Part shown: positions 1 through 8,505 of the stretch, piece after piece | Layout of the letters: each line of letters starts with the position of its first letter | How positions within the stretch are numbered: position 1 is the stretch's first letter | Origin: DYHD01 sp037445375 | Lineage (GTDB): Bacteria > Nitrospirota > Thermodesulfovibrionia > Thermodesulfovibrionales > Dissulfurispiraceae | NCBI GenBank assembly: GCA_037445375.1 | Contig: JBBIKS010000006.1 | Location: 30,304-94,303, forward strand | Reading direction: 5' to 3' | DNA: 64,000 nucleotides | The notes under the pieces: model-generated | Told to the model about the DNA's origin: nothing | Database searches by the model: none | The model's input: the letters and a program-made list of their open reading frames with translations, nothing else | Made by a program: the position numbers and the translations under genes

Positions 1-224
1 CAGATGGACTAATTGGAACTGAATATACCGCTCAACAATTTGGTATTGAAGATGTCATAGTTAAGGGTAGTTCTATCGTTAAAAATGAACTGAGCAAGTC
101 CGATAGAGAGTTAATCATCCTTTCATATCTTCGCTCAAAAGTTAACTCATATGCTTTCGTCCCAATATATTTTGAGAGTGAGCTTTTAGGAATATTAAGA
201 CTTCTTTCTCACAAAGGTCAATGA
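1..224 (+). CDS. C-terminal end of a GAF-type sensor domain (partial, 5' end outside window)
   Basis: An open frame enters from the left edge (codons begin at position 3) and ends at TGA 222-224. The last residues, with the pattern SYAFVPIYFESELLGILRLL, look like the final strands of a GAF domain. The next protein begins with ATG at 221, overlapping the stop by four bases in the -1 frame, and its first ~35 residues look like the helix that normally closes a GAF domain. It is therefore either a separate, translationally coupled gene or the front part of the kinase below, separated by a frameshift. Confidence 0.6.
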   Translation, partial: DGLIGTEYTAQQFGIEDVIVKGSSIVKNELSKSDRELIILSYLRSKVNSYAFVPIYFESELLGILRLLSHKGQ

Positions 225-1840
225 GGATGGTAGAATCTCTGGTTCGCAGGTTTGGAACTATTCTGAATCATATTGCAGCGATAACTATTTTAAATACAAC
301 ACAAGGGTTATTGTCAGATGAAAAAGAAAAGCTATTTGTAACACTTCAAAGTATTGCTGATTCAGTTATCACAACCGATACCATAGGTAGAATAAGTTTT
401 ATGAATAAAAAAGCAGAAGAAATAACAGGCTGGTCCGCAAAAGAGGCTTCAGGACAACCTTTATCAAATATTTTTTGCATTATTAATAGTAAAACAGGTG
501 AGGCATATGAGATCCCATTAGAAAAGGTTTTAAAGACGGGCATGACAGTCAGTCTTGGAAATAATGTTACTCTTATAGCAAAGAATGGGAGAAAGAAAAT
601 AATAGCAGCAGATAGTTTTGCTCCTATCAAAAATAAAAGCGGTAAGATAATCGGGGTGGTATTGGTATTTAAAGACATCATAGAAAAAGAATTGATGGAT
701 AAAGAATTTATTAAGATGAAGAAGCTTGAATCGCTTGGACTGCTTGCAGGCGGCATCGCACATGACTTTAACAATTTACTTACTGCTATTCTGGGCAATA
801 TTGGTCTTGCTATGGCTTATCTGCCCCCGGAACATAAAACATATAGGCGGCTTCGTGAAAGCGAAAAGGCTTCATTAAAGGCAAGGGATTTAGTCAATCA
901 ATTGCTCACATTTTCTAAAGGAGGTGAGCCTGTTAAAAAGATTCTCTCCATTGCCACAGTAATAAAGGAAACAGTGAATCTGGCATTAATTGGTTCTAAT
1001 ATCAAGTGTGAAATTTTTATTCCCGATGATATATGGAATGTGCTTATTGATGAAGGACAGATAGGCCAGGTTATCCATAATTTACTTCTTAATGCTTGTC
1101 AGGCAATGCCCTCAGGTGGAACAATCAAAGTGATGTGCGAAAATACTTTTATAGAAAAAAAGGCCGTTTTACCTATTCCCATAGGTAAATATGTAAAAAT
1201 ATCTGTTCAGGATGAAGGTATTGGCATTTCCCAAGAAAACTTATCTAAAATTTTCGACCCTTACTATACTACAAAGCTAAAAGGCACTGGACTTGGTCTT
1301 TCAATAGCATACTCAATAATTAAAAAACACGGCGGCTATATTACTGTTGATTCCATCATAGGTAAAGGCACAACATTTGTATTTTATCTGCTCGCTTCTA
1401 AAAAAGCGGCAGAATCAATCAAAGAGACAAAAGATAGTAAGGTTAAAAAATTATCGGATAAGAAAAAGCTACTCGTGATGGATGATGACGATATGATCCT
1501 TGATTTTGTAAAAGAGGTGCTGTCCGGGGCAGGATATTATGTTGAATGTTCAAAAAACGGCGGGCAGGCTGTAGAATTATATAAAGAAGCAATAAGTGCA
1601 GGAGATCCATTCGATTTGGTCGTTCTTGATTTTACAATCCCCGGTGGTATGGGCGGCAAAGAGACCATTAACAGGCTACTAAAGATAACCCCAGGAGTTA
1701 AGGCAATTGTGTCGTCTGGTTATTCTGCAGATCCGATAATGACTGAATATAAGAAGTATGGCTTCAGTAGTGTCTTAATAAAACCTTATAAAGTTGATGA
1801 TTTATTAAGAACTGTAGAAATCGTGATTATGTCAGGGTAA
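221..1840 (+). CDS. Hybrid sensor histidine kinase (GAF tail-PAS-HisKA-HATPase-REC)
   Basis: 539 residues, cytoplasmic, with no membrane segment. Residues 1-38 resemble a GAF C-terminal helix. A PAS domain (about 43-150) is followed by the dimerisation helix with the H box GIAHDFNN, phospho-acceptor His181. The HATPase domain has an N box (NLLLNACQAM) and G boxes (DEGIGI, GTGLGLS). A C-terminal receiver domain begins near residue 415 with the acidic patch DDDD and carries phospho-acceptor Asp470 (VVLDF). It should autophosphorylate on His and pass the phosphate to its own receiver. The signal and the final output partner are unknown. The start at 221 overlaps the preceding stop, and no independent Shine-Dalgarno site is obvious. 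Confidence 0.85.
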   Translation: MRMVESLVRRFGTILNHIAAITILNTTQGLLSDEKEKLFVTLQSIADSVITTDTIGRISFMNKKAEEITGWSAKEASGQPLSNIFCIINSKTGEAYEIPLEKVLKTGMTVSLGNNVTLIAKNGRKKIIAADSFAPIKNKSGKIIGVVLVFKDIIEKELMDKEFIKMKKLESLGLLAGGIAHDFNNLLTAILGNIGLAMAYLPPEHKTYRRLRESEKASLKARDLVNQLLTFSKGGEPVKKILSIATVIKETVNLALIGSNIKCEIFIPDDIWNVLIDEGQIGQVIHNLLLNACQAMPSGGTIKVMCENTFIEKKAVLPIPIGKYVKISVQDEGIGISQENLSKIFDPYYTTKLKGTGLGLSIAYSIIKKHGGYITVDSIIGKGTTFVFYLLASKKAAESIKETKDSKVKKLSDKKKLLVMDDDDMILDFVKEVLSGAGYYVECSKNGGQAVELYKEAISAGDPFDLVVLDFTIPGGMGGKETINRLLKITPGVKAIVSSGYSADPIMTEYKKYGFSSVLIKPYKVDDLLRTVEIVIMSG

Positions 1841-1916
1841 GAATTGAATGAAAGGGTTTTTCTGCAACCTTAATAGATACTTTGAACCCTTTGCATTTAT
1901 TGGATTGAGGTAGTTT

Positions 1917-2666
1917 TTATACTTCTATGAAAAGCTTTCTAATTCTTTCTTGGATTGCTTCTGCCGCTGCTCTCGGATCCGGCGCTTTTTTGATAAGCCT
2001 GCCGACCACGATATAGTCAGCCCCATTTGAAAAGGCTTCTTCAACATCAACGATTCTTTTTTGATCATCAGAGGTCTTATTGAGGATAGGTCTGATTCCG
2101 GGCGCAACAATCAAAAACTTTTCTCCAAGGGACTGTCTTAGTTCAAGAGCCTCTAATCCTGAAGATATAACCCCATCACAACCTATTTCCAAAGCCCTTC
2201 TCGCCCTTGAAAGGACAAGTTTTTTAATATCAACCTGAAAGCCAAGGTCTTCGATATCTTTTTGGTCAAGGCTCGTAAGGGTAGTAACAGCGAGGATCTT
2301 TAAATCGCCCTTTTCTTTAACTGCGGCTTCTAAAATGGAGTCGTTGCCGTGAACAGTTGTAAAGGTTATCCCTTTACCGTGCAGCTTCTTTATTGCAGAG
2401 CGAACCGTCTCGGGGATATCGAAAAATTTGAGGTCAGCGAATATCTTTTTCTGTTTTTCGGCATGGAGCCAGTTGATAAGGCTAAAATAGCTGCCGGACA
2501 TGAATAGTTCCAGCCCTATCTTATAAAAACTGACAGCGTCTCCGAGTTTTTCAACAAGGCTACGGGCATCTTTTTCATTGGGAACATCTAAGGCAAAGAT
2601 TAGTCTTTCTTGAGGCGGTATGTTTTTTTCTGATAAAAATCTAGATTTTATCTCAGAACTCCTCAC
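1917..2666 (-). CDS. pyrF: Orotidine 5'-phosphate decarboxylase
   Basis: 249 residues. It decarboxylates OMP to UMP, the last step of de novo pyrimidine synthesis, in the cytoplasm. The signature loop DLKFFDIPETV, with the catalytic Asp and Lys, is present (FADLKFFDIP; most homologues have H where this has the second F). The phosphate-binding end reads VAPGIRP...ADYIVVGRLI. Length matches the bacterial family. The start is a GTG at 2666, 14 bases inside the end of the upstream gene, so the two are probably translationally coupled. A few residues of the N-terminus could be over-called, because the conserved core begins only near residue 20. Confidence 0.93.
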   Translation of the reverse strand: MRSSEIKSRFLSEKNIPPQERLIFALDVPNEKDARSLVEKLGDAVSFYKIGLELFMSGSYFSLINWLHAEKQKKIFADLKFFDIPETVRSAIKKLHGKGITFTTVHGNDSILEAAVKEKGDLKILAVTTLTSLDQKDIEDLGFQVDIKKLVLSRARRALEIGCDGVISSGLEALELRQSLGEKFLIVAPGIRPILNKTSDDQKRIVDVEEAFSNGADYIVVGRLIKKAPDPRAAAEAIQERIRKLFIEV

Positions 2667-3129
2667 TATCTGTTTCTTTGTCCTGATCTTCTATTGATTT
2701 AAATATATTCCCCATAGAGTCGGCAAGCTGAAGTCCTTTGTTTCTGCCTGAAAACCTTAATGCATCTTCAATTAAAACTGGGGAATCCGGTAAGTCCGAG
2801 AGATATACGCCTCTTTTAGTAACCTTGTAACCTTCCAAATCTGTTTTCAACCCGTTTTTAGAGGCGATAACTCTTCTTATAATAATATAAGCATATTTTT
2901 TCTTGAGCAGCGAAATGATAGACTTTAGATATTTTATAGCAGCATTCCAGTTTTCAAATGAGAACTCTACTTCAGAGTGAATAAATATCTCGTTGTCACT
3001 TATATCAATAGAGCTTATATGAACGCCTTTGGAAAGGCTCCAGAGGGCTTCTATTATTTTTTGGGATGGTGTGTTTATCGGGCTTGGAAGTTTTATATAA
3101 AAAGCCCTGATTTCTCTCTGAATTTCCAT
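2653..3129 (-). CDS. Hypothetical protein upstream of pyrF
   Basis: 158 residues, with no family I recognise. The sequence is mixed alpha/beta and charged, with no signal peptide, membrane helix or cysteine motif. Its ATG at 3129 is clear of other genes and its end overlaps pyrF by 14 bases, so it is read in the same transcript. The last 20 residues are acidic (DQDKETDSEEF). It could be a nucleic-acid or nucleotide-binding accessory, but nothing in the sequence fixes a function. Confidence 0.6.
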   Translation of the reverse strand: MEIQREIRAFYIKLPSPINTPSQKIIEALWSLSKGVHISSIDISDNEIFIHSEVEFSFENWNAAIKYLKSIISLLKKKYAYIIIRRVIASKNGLKTDLEGYKVTKRGVYLSDLPDSPVLIEDALRFSGRNKGLQLADSMGNIFKSIEDQDKETDSEEF

Positions 3130-3261
3130 GAGGTTATTATAGCATTTAAGTAAAATTTTTTCTGAATAATTAAATCCAGAAATAAATGTTGGTTATGCCT
3201 TCTGTCGGAGGCAAGACAGAAGACGATTATGATTTTAGGCTATTAAATCGTCTCGGGCAGA

Positions 3262-4680
3262 TTATCTCAACGATTGTATTATGCCGCCAACGAGGCATTC
3301 TATTTCATGATTCTGGACTGTCCTCATATCTAAAATCAGCCGGTTATCATTTATTCTTGCAATTATGGGCAGGGTGTTTTTTCTGAGTCTCTTTTCAAGT
3401 AAATTAACAGAGATATTATATGGCTCTATTGAGACTGCGAATGTTTCAAATTGAATCTCAGGAAGCGCTCCGCCGCCTGACTGGGAATAGTCTTTGATAA
3501 TGTTAATTTCTGCATGATCATAAATTGAAAAATCAGGCTGTATTTTTAGTCTTGATAATACCTTTTCAGCCCTTATTTTAATTGTTTCTTTATCTTCTAA
3601 AAGCATTCGCAATGTCGGTATTTCAATTTTTGCTTTTTCTTCATCAAGATATACTCTGAGAGTTGCCTCAAAAGCGGCAAGGGTCATTTTGTCAACTCTC
3701 AGTGCACGCATCAGTGGGTTTTGGGATATTTGTTCAATCAATTCAGATTTTGCTGCTATTATTCCCCCCTGTGGCCCCCCCAGCAGTTTATCACCGCTAA
3801 AGGTGACTATATCAACGCCCGCTTCTATAATCTCCTGAACCGAGGGCTCAATATGAATGCCGTATGGTTTAAGGTCAATAAGGCATCCGCTGCCAAGGTC
3901 GAACATTACAGGGAGATTAAATTTATTGCCTACTGCAACAAGTTCTTGCATGGAAAGGGATTTAGTGAAACCGATCATTCTGAAATTAGACTGGTGGACT
4001 TTTAATAAGAGGGCTGTATTTTCATTAATAGCTCTCTCATAATCATGAATGTGCGTTTTGTTTGTAGTGCCTACCTCTTTCAGTATCGCACCGCTGCCAG
4101 CCATCACATCGGGTATCCTGAATGAGCCGCCTATCTCGACTAATTCACCCCTTGAGACAATCACCTCCTTGCCTTTTGCGAGGGTATTCAGGCAAATAAG
4201 AACAGCAGCAGCATTATTATTGACAATTAAACTGTTCTCTGCTCCTGTTATTTCATTAAGTAATTGCTGTATATGCGAATATCTTTTGCCCCTTGCTCCT
4301 TTTTCCATATCATATTCAAGGTTTGAATATCCACAGGCAATCTCTTTAACGTGCTGAATGACACCCTCAGAAATAATAGATCTACCGAGGTTGGTATGAA
4401 TTACAACTCCTGTTGCATTAATTACAGGGATGAGGCTGAATGCAAAAAGTTTTTGTATTTTTTTATCTATTTTATCAAGTATTGCATCACGGCTGATATC
4501 TGCCTTAGCCCCGTTGAGGATATCGCTTCTTATATTCTCGATGACCTCTCGGACGGCTTGAAGCACATACTTTCTTGGGTATTTTTGTTGCCAAAGCAGT
4601 CCACTCTGGGATTTCAGAACTTCATCAACAGAAGGCAGACTGGATAGTAAGTATTTAGTACCATTCATCCGATAATACAC
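3262..4680 (-). CDS. selA: L-seryl-tRNA(Sec) selenium transferase
   Basis: 472 residues, the usual SelA length. This PLP enzyme converts Ser-tRNA(Sec) to Sec-tRNA(Sec) using selenophosphate. The N-terminal domain has the SelA pattern LPSVDEVL, the core has NNNAAAVLICLNTL, and the PLP lysine is K298 in FSGDKLLGGPQGG. Its presence shows that the organism can make selenocysteine, although selB, selC and selD are not in this window. It is transcribed away from rsfS and towards the pyrF pair, with 132 bases separating it from the next gene. This matters for reading the in-frame TGA of the cytochrome gene at 22.5 kb. Confidence 0.96.
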   Translation of the reverse strand: MYYRMNGTKYLLSSLPSVDEVLKSQSGLLWQQKYPRKYVLQAVREVIENIRSDILNGAKADISRDAILDKIDKKIQKLFAFSLIPVINATGVVIHTNLGRSIISEGVIQHVKEIACGYSNLEYDMEKGARGKRYSHIQQLLNEITGAENSLIVNNNAAAVLICLNTLAKGKEVIVSRGELVEIGGSFRIPDVMAGSGAILKEVGTTNKTHIHDYERAINENTALLLKVHQSNFRMIGFTKSLSMQELVAVGNKFNLPVMFDLGSGCLIDLKPYGIHIEPSVQEIIEAGVDIVTFSGDKLLGGPQGGIIAAKSELIEQISQNPLMRALRVDKMTLAAFEATLRVYLDEEKAKIEIPTLRMLLEDKETIKIRAEKVLSRLKIQPDFSIYDHAEINIIKDYSQSGGGALPEIQFETFAVSIEPYNISVNLLEKRLRKNTLPIIARINDNRLILDMRTVQNHEIECLVGGIIQSLR

Positions 4681-4855
4681 CTTTTTTAAATGAATTATAT
4701 AATATAGCTTTTAATATTCTTTTCCGTCAAAGGGGTTGGACTCGGAAAAATAGCAAATTCCAAACAAGAATTACAAGATTCCTCGCATTCATTCGGAATG
4801 ATCATTTTTATATCTATTTCTGAGAGCCCAATATTTATTATACTGCTCAAGTTTC

Positions 4856-4864
4856 TGATATAAT
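4856..4864 (+). promoter_or_regulatory. Extended -10 promoter element for the rsfS operon
   Basis: TGATATAAT matches an extended -10 (TGn-TATAAT) and lies about 20 bases before the AGGAG Shine-Dalgarno site (4885-4889) of rsfS. No good -35 box is seen 17 bases upstream, which is normal for extended -10 promoters. It would drive rsfS-rlmH-lapAB-HARP. Confidence 0.5.
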
Positions 4865-4895
4865 ATATAAAAATCATCAAAAAAAGGAGCGTCCA

Positions 4896-5297
4896 ATCGA
4901 AAGCAAAGCCAAAGCAATCTTAGCAGCGAAGGCATCCATTGAAAAGAAGGCAATGGATGTTACTATCCTTGAATTAAAAGATCTTACCTTTATCGCAGAT
5001 TATTATGTAATCTGTTCGGCATCCAATATTATCCAGGTCAGGACAATAGTTGAGAATATCGAGAAGGTTTTGATGCAGTCCGGCATAAAGCCGATTGGGA
5101 TTGAGGGGTTGAATTATGCCCGCTGGGTTCTTGTGGATTATGGAGATGTAATTGTTCATATCTTTGAAGAACAGATGAGACTATATTACAGCCTTGAAAA
5201 ATTTTGGCTTGATGCACCGCAGATAAAATTAGATTATGAAAATTCGGATTCTATGGGTAGGCAGGACGAAAGAGGGGTATCTCAGCGAGGGAATTAA
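4896..5297 (+). CDS. rsfS: Ribosomal silencing factor RsfS, probable ATC start
   Basis: RsfS binds ribosomal protein uL14 on the 50S subunit and blocks subunit joining in poor growth conditions. The core DYYVICSASN...GLNYARWVLVDYGDVIVHIF is typical. The first ATG in frame (4953) would cut off the conserved N-terminal helix, which is readable upstream as ESKAKAILAAKASIEKKAMD. No ATG, GTG or TTG precedes that helix, but an ATC codon at 4896 sits six bases after AAGGAG (4884-4889), ideal spacing. I therefore place the start at ATC, giving about 133 residues. The tail overlaps rlmH by 62 bases. Confidence 0.8.
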   Translation: MESKAKAILAAKASIEKKAMDVTILELKDLTFIADYYVICSASNIIQVRTIVENIEKVLMQSGIKPIGIEGLNYARWVLVDYGDVIVHIFEEQMRLYYSLEKFWLDAPQIKLDYENSDSMGRQDERGVSQRGN

Positions 5298-5673
5298 TTA
5301 CTACCTGAAACTGCTTCAAGGTGCAATCAAATTAAATATAGTCGAGATCAAGGCTTCAAAAATCGGAGACCGGCAAAGGATAGTATCTGAAGAGGGCAAA
5401 AGAATCCTTGCTCAGAGCTCATCTTATATCTTGCTCGATGAAAAAGGCTCTGAAATGAACTCAAGGGAATTTGCAGCTTTCTTGTCTGGCAGGGATTCAA
5501 CGGACTTCGTTATTGGCGGGCACATTGGAGTCTCTGACGAGGTTAAAAAAAATGCCAGCCTTGCGATATCCCTCTCCAAATTGACCTTTACCCATGAGAT
5601 GGTTAGATTGATATTTCTTGAGCAGCTATATCGCTCAGTCACAATTATAAAAGGTAAGGATTATCATCACTGA
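5236..5673 (+). CDS. rlmH: 23S rRNA (pseudouridine-1915 N3) methyltransferase RlmH
   Basis: 145 residues, a SPOUT-fold methyltransferase acting on helix 69 of 23S rRNA in the assembled ribosome. Diagnostic parts are the N-terminal KIRILWVGRTK, the SAM-binding knot FVIGGHIGVSDEV and the C-terminal EQLYRSVTIIKGKDYHH, which ends in the family's Y-H-H. Its start lies 62 bases inside rsfS and has no clear Shine-Dalgarno site, so translation is probably coupled. Its stop overlaps the start of the next gene by one base. Confidence 0.95.
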   Translation: MKIRILWVGRTKEGYLSEGINYYLKLLQGAIKLNIVEIKASKIGDRQRIVSEEGKRILAQSSSYILLDEKGSEMNSREFAAFLSGRDSTDFVIGGHIGVSDEVKKNASLAISLSKLTFTHEMVRLIFLEQLYRSVTIIKGKDYHH

Positions 5674-6977
5674 TGGGCAAAGTAGTCATTTTAATTTTTT
5701 TATTGATTCTTGGAGTTTTGGGCTTATTTGCGTTGGAAAACAGGGAGGCTATGAACATAAAGATTCCCTTTGGAGATAACTATGAAATCTCCAAAGCTGC
5801 CTTTCTGATTTTATCGTCAACTATTGGGGCGCTGATTATATTAATGATATTTTTTGTAAGGGATTCAAAAAAGGCAATTGATAATCTTAAATCTGTAAAA
5901 AGGCATAAACAAGAGGAAAAGATTCTTCAATACTATACAATGGGGTTGAATGCAATTCTTGCTCAAAAGGATGAAGAAGCAAAAGGCTCTTTAAAAAACA
6001 TATTGAAAATAGATTCAGGACATATCGAGTCTCTTCTCAGGCTTGGTGATATAGCTATGAAAGAGATGGACTACAAGACCGCCCTTGAGTATTATAGAAA
6101 ATCTTATGATTTAAGCCGTTCAAACTTGCAGACTTTATTGTCTTTAGCTGATGTTTATGAAAAAATGGAGCTTAATGACGATGTGCTGAGATATCTTGAT
6201 GAAATCCTTGCTCTCGACCCTGATAATCTAACGGCTCTCTATAGAAAACGTTCTATTTTCGAGAAAAAACAAAGGTGGGATGACCTTCTTACAATCCAGA
6301 TGTTCATCATAAATCTTCAAAGATATGAGAAGGAAAAAGAGCAGCAGAGAATGATAGCTTACAAATATGAATATGCAAGGGCAGCTATGCAGAATGGCGA
6401 ATTTGATGAGGCTCGGAAGGTTTTTAAGTCTCTGCTTAAGATGGACTCAGGTTTTATACCTGCATATATCGAACTGGCAGATGTTTTATCTCGGGAAGGG
6501 GAATTTCAGGCTGCAGCTAATCTCCTTGAAAATGCTTATGAAGAGCTTAAATCAATTGTACTTCTGTTAAAAATCGAGGATTTGCTAATCAACACTGGAG
6601 AGTCGGGCAGAATAATAAGAGCTTATAAAGATGCAATTTTGAAAAATCCCAATGATAACAGATTGAAATTTCTTCTTGGCAGGGCATACTCAAGACTTGA
6701 TAAGTCTCTTGAATCACTTGAAATCCTTGAATCATTAAATAATGTTATACCCTCGCCTGAATTCTATGTATTAAGAGGAGAGCTTTATTTAGAACAAAAC
6801 CAAAATCTGAAGGCTCTGGAGGATTTAAAAAAGGCATTAGCATTACATAAGTCTTCCCAGATGATTTATAGCTGTTTAAAGTGCGGCAAAAAATCTTATG
6901 AATGGTTAGGGAGATGCGATAACTGTATGGAGTACAATACATATTCGGTAGATATCAATGGAATCACTAAATCATAA
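5673..6977 (+). CDS. LapA (DUF1049)-LapB (TPR/rubredoxin) fusion protein
   Basis: 434 residues. Residues 1-62 form two membrane segments around ALENREAMNIKIPFG, the pattern of LapA/DUF1049. Residues 85-385 are TPR repeats. The C-terminus (about 400-420) holds a rubredoxin-like zinc/iron knuckle, CLKCGKKSYEWLGRCDNC (CX2C...CX2C), as at the end of E. coli LapB (YciM). LapB couples LPS synthesis to degradation of LpxC by FtsH. E. coli has lapA and lapB as separate adjacent genes, while here they form one polypeptide. By analogy it is an inner-membrane scaffold controlling LPS synthesis, which would imply a Gram-negative envelope. Confidence 0.8.
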   Translation: MGKVVILIFLLILGVLGLFALENREAMNIKIPFGDNYEISKAAFLILSSTIGALIILMIFFVRDSKKAIDNLKSVKRHKQEEKILQYYTMGLNAILAQKDEEAKGSLKNILKIDSGHIESLLRLGDIAMKEMDYKTALEYYRKSYDLSRSNLQTLLSLADVYEKMELNDDVLRYLDEILALDPDNLTALYRKRSIFEKKQRWDDLLTIQMFIINLQRYEKEKEQQRMIAYKYEYARAAMQNGEFDEARKVFKSLLKMDSGFIPAYIELADVLSREGEFQAAANLLENAYEELKSIVLLLKIEDLLINTGESGRIIRAYKDAILKNPNDNRLKFLLGRAYSRLDKSLESLEILESLNNVIPSPEFYVLRGELYLEQNQNLKALEDLKKALALHKSSQMIYSCLKCGKKSYEWLGRCDNCMEYNTYSVDINGITKS

Positions 6978-7629
6978 AGAAATTAAAAAAGATGAACCTC
7001 AGAAAAGCCCATCGCACAATCACTTAGGGACTGCTATAGTAAAAATTGTTCTCGATACAAGTCTTTTTGTAAATCCTGATGTAAGGAATGCTCTTGGGAA
7101 GTCGCCATTTGAGGCATTTGAGACATTTCTTACCTTGGCTGAACAGCTTCCATCAATGGAATTTTATATGCCTCCATCGGCATTCAGGGAGCTTCTTCAG
7201 TTTGTAGGCAAGGATAAGATTCCACCAAGGCTTTTGTTGCACCTCTATCAGAAACCTCCTAAAAAATATGAACTTAAGTGTCCAGCATTTCTTTTGTATG
7301 AGCTTATAGAAGACATGAGAGAAAGAATTAATAAAGGTCTGAGAATATCAGAAAATGCTATTAGAAGTGCTGAAAAGATCGGTACAGATGAAAACATCAA
7401 GGATCTTAGGAGAAAATACAGAGAGGCTCTGCGAGAAGGCATAATTGACAGTAAGGAAGATGTAGATATTCTTCTTCTCGCTATGGAACTGGATGCCCTT
7501 ATGATAACCGCTGACCAGGGGTTGATAAAATGGGCTGAAAAACTTGGGATTAAATGGCTTATACCTGAAATGTTTAAAGATTACCTTGTGAGTGCAATAA
7601 AACAAAGAGAGGTTGTTGCGAACCTGTAA
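6958..7629 (+). CDS. HARP-family protein-only RNase P (RNA ligase partner / Aquifex Aq_880 type)
   Basis: 223 residues, PIN-like metallonuclease. Hallmarks are KIVLDTSLFVNPDVR near residue 30, FYMPPSAFRELLQF, KKYELKCPAFLLYELI, the helical insert KGLRISENAIR, and the active-site end REGIIDSKEDVDILLLAMELDALMITADQG with its cluster of acidic residues. This is the pattern of HARP (homologue of Aquifex RNase P), which removes 5' leaders from tRNA precursors without an RNA subunit. It overlaps lapAB by 20 bases. Whether the organism also has rnpA/rnpB cannot be seen here. The first ~27 residues are poorly conserved and might be over-called. Confidence 0.85.
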   Translation: MESLNHKEIKKDEPQKSPSHNHLGTAIVKIVLDTSLFVNPDVRNALGKSPFEAFETFLTLAEQLPSMEFYMPPSAFRELLQFVGKDKIPPRLLLHLYQKPPKKYELKCPAFLLYELIEDMRERINKGLRISENAIRSAEKIGTDENIKDLRRKYREALREGIIDSKEDVDILLLAMELDALMITADQGLIKWAEKLGIKWLIPEMFKDYLVSAIKQREVVANL

Positions 7630-7668
7630 CCCAAAAGATGTATATTTTAGGTTTGACCCTATAAACTA

Positions 7669-8442
7669 TTGAATACCTTAGAGCTTTATAAATTGCTTCC
7701 AAAAAAAAATTGTGGTGAATGTCACCAAAAGTTGTGCATGCCTTTTGCGTTTGCGGTAACTAAAGGAGAATCGGATATCTCGGAATGCCCGATTTTAAGT
7801 GTTCAAGAGATAGAATCTATCAGGGGTTCTCTTGTTAAATTAGACTGGCGTGAAGACTTAATATCAAAGTTAAAAGATGAGGTTAGTAAAATAAGCTTTA
7901 CTAAAATAGCAGATGGTATCGGCGCAAAACTAAAGGATGGTGACTTGATTTTGCAATGCATCGGCAGAGAATTTCTGATATCTTCAGATGGTAAGATAAC
8001 AGCTATAGGGCATATAACGTCATGGGTTAAAATACTCCTTCTTAATTATATTAAAACCAGCGGGAATGTTGATTTATCAGGCAAGTGGGTCTCTTTCAGT
8101 GAATTAAAAAATGGTATGCTCAAATCCATCACTTTTAAAATGGAGTGCGAAGACCCGCTAAATAAAATTTTAAACAGCTCAATGGACAAGGCTGAACTTA
8201 TCCTAACAAGGTTGGGAGCGCAGAGACAAAATGGCTTTCCGACTAAATATGCGTGGCATATTTATCTGCTCCCAAAAATTCCAATATTGCTCCTTCATTG
8301 GCAGGATGAAGATGATTTCCCCTCACAAACTAAAATACTTCTTGATTTCACAGCAGAAAGCTTTCTTGATGTAGAGTCGCTTCTCTTTCTTGTTGAAGAA
8401 ATGATTAAAGATATTGAATACGGACTTGATCCGTTGAGATAG
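7669..8442 (+). CDS. Fe-S cluster / DUF3786 protein
   Basis: 257 residues. The N-terminus is a four-cysteine module: Cys near 15, 18, 23 and 40 in NCGECHQKLCMPFAF...ECP. This is the PF04060-type [4Fe-4S] motif also found in corrinoid Fe-S proteins and electron-transfer subunits. The rest matches the DUF3786 pattern (SFTKIADGIGAKL, VKILLLNYI, PKIPILLLHWQDEDDFPSQTKILLD). Function is unknown, but the family is common in anaerobes. The start is TTG at 7669: the frame is closed by a stop at 7654 and no ATG lies before the Fe-S motif. A second protein with the same Fe-S module follows guaA. Confidence 0.8.
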   Translation: MNTLELYKLLPKKNCGECHQKLCMPFAFAVTKGESDISECPILSVQEIESIRGSLVKLDWREDLISKLKDEVSKISFTKIADGIGAKLKDGDLILQCIGREFLISSDGKITAIGHITSWVKILLLNYIKTSGNVDLSGKWVSFSELKNGMLKSITFKMECEDPLNKILNSSMDKAELILTRLGAQRQNGFPTKYAWHIYLLPKIPILLLHWQDEDDFPSQTKILLDFTAESFLDVESLLFLVEEMIKDIEYGLDPLR

Positions 8443-8505
8443 AGCTACTTGTCCTTTATTCTACATTACAATTAAGTAGAACCGCTCTGCTTCTGATAAT
8501 TCTGC

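Noticed and set aside
222..224. TGA ending the GAF frame as a possible selenocysteine codon
   Set aside because: Reading through it gives a TAG within two codons in the same frame. The continuing protein is in a different frame, so recoding as Sec does not help.
4695..4880. 61-codon minus-strand ORF upstream of selA
   Set aside because: It includes a CATTCATTCGGAATGA-type intergenic repeat and overlaps the rsfS promoter. No motif is recognised.
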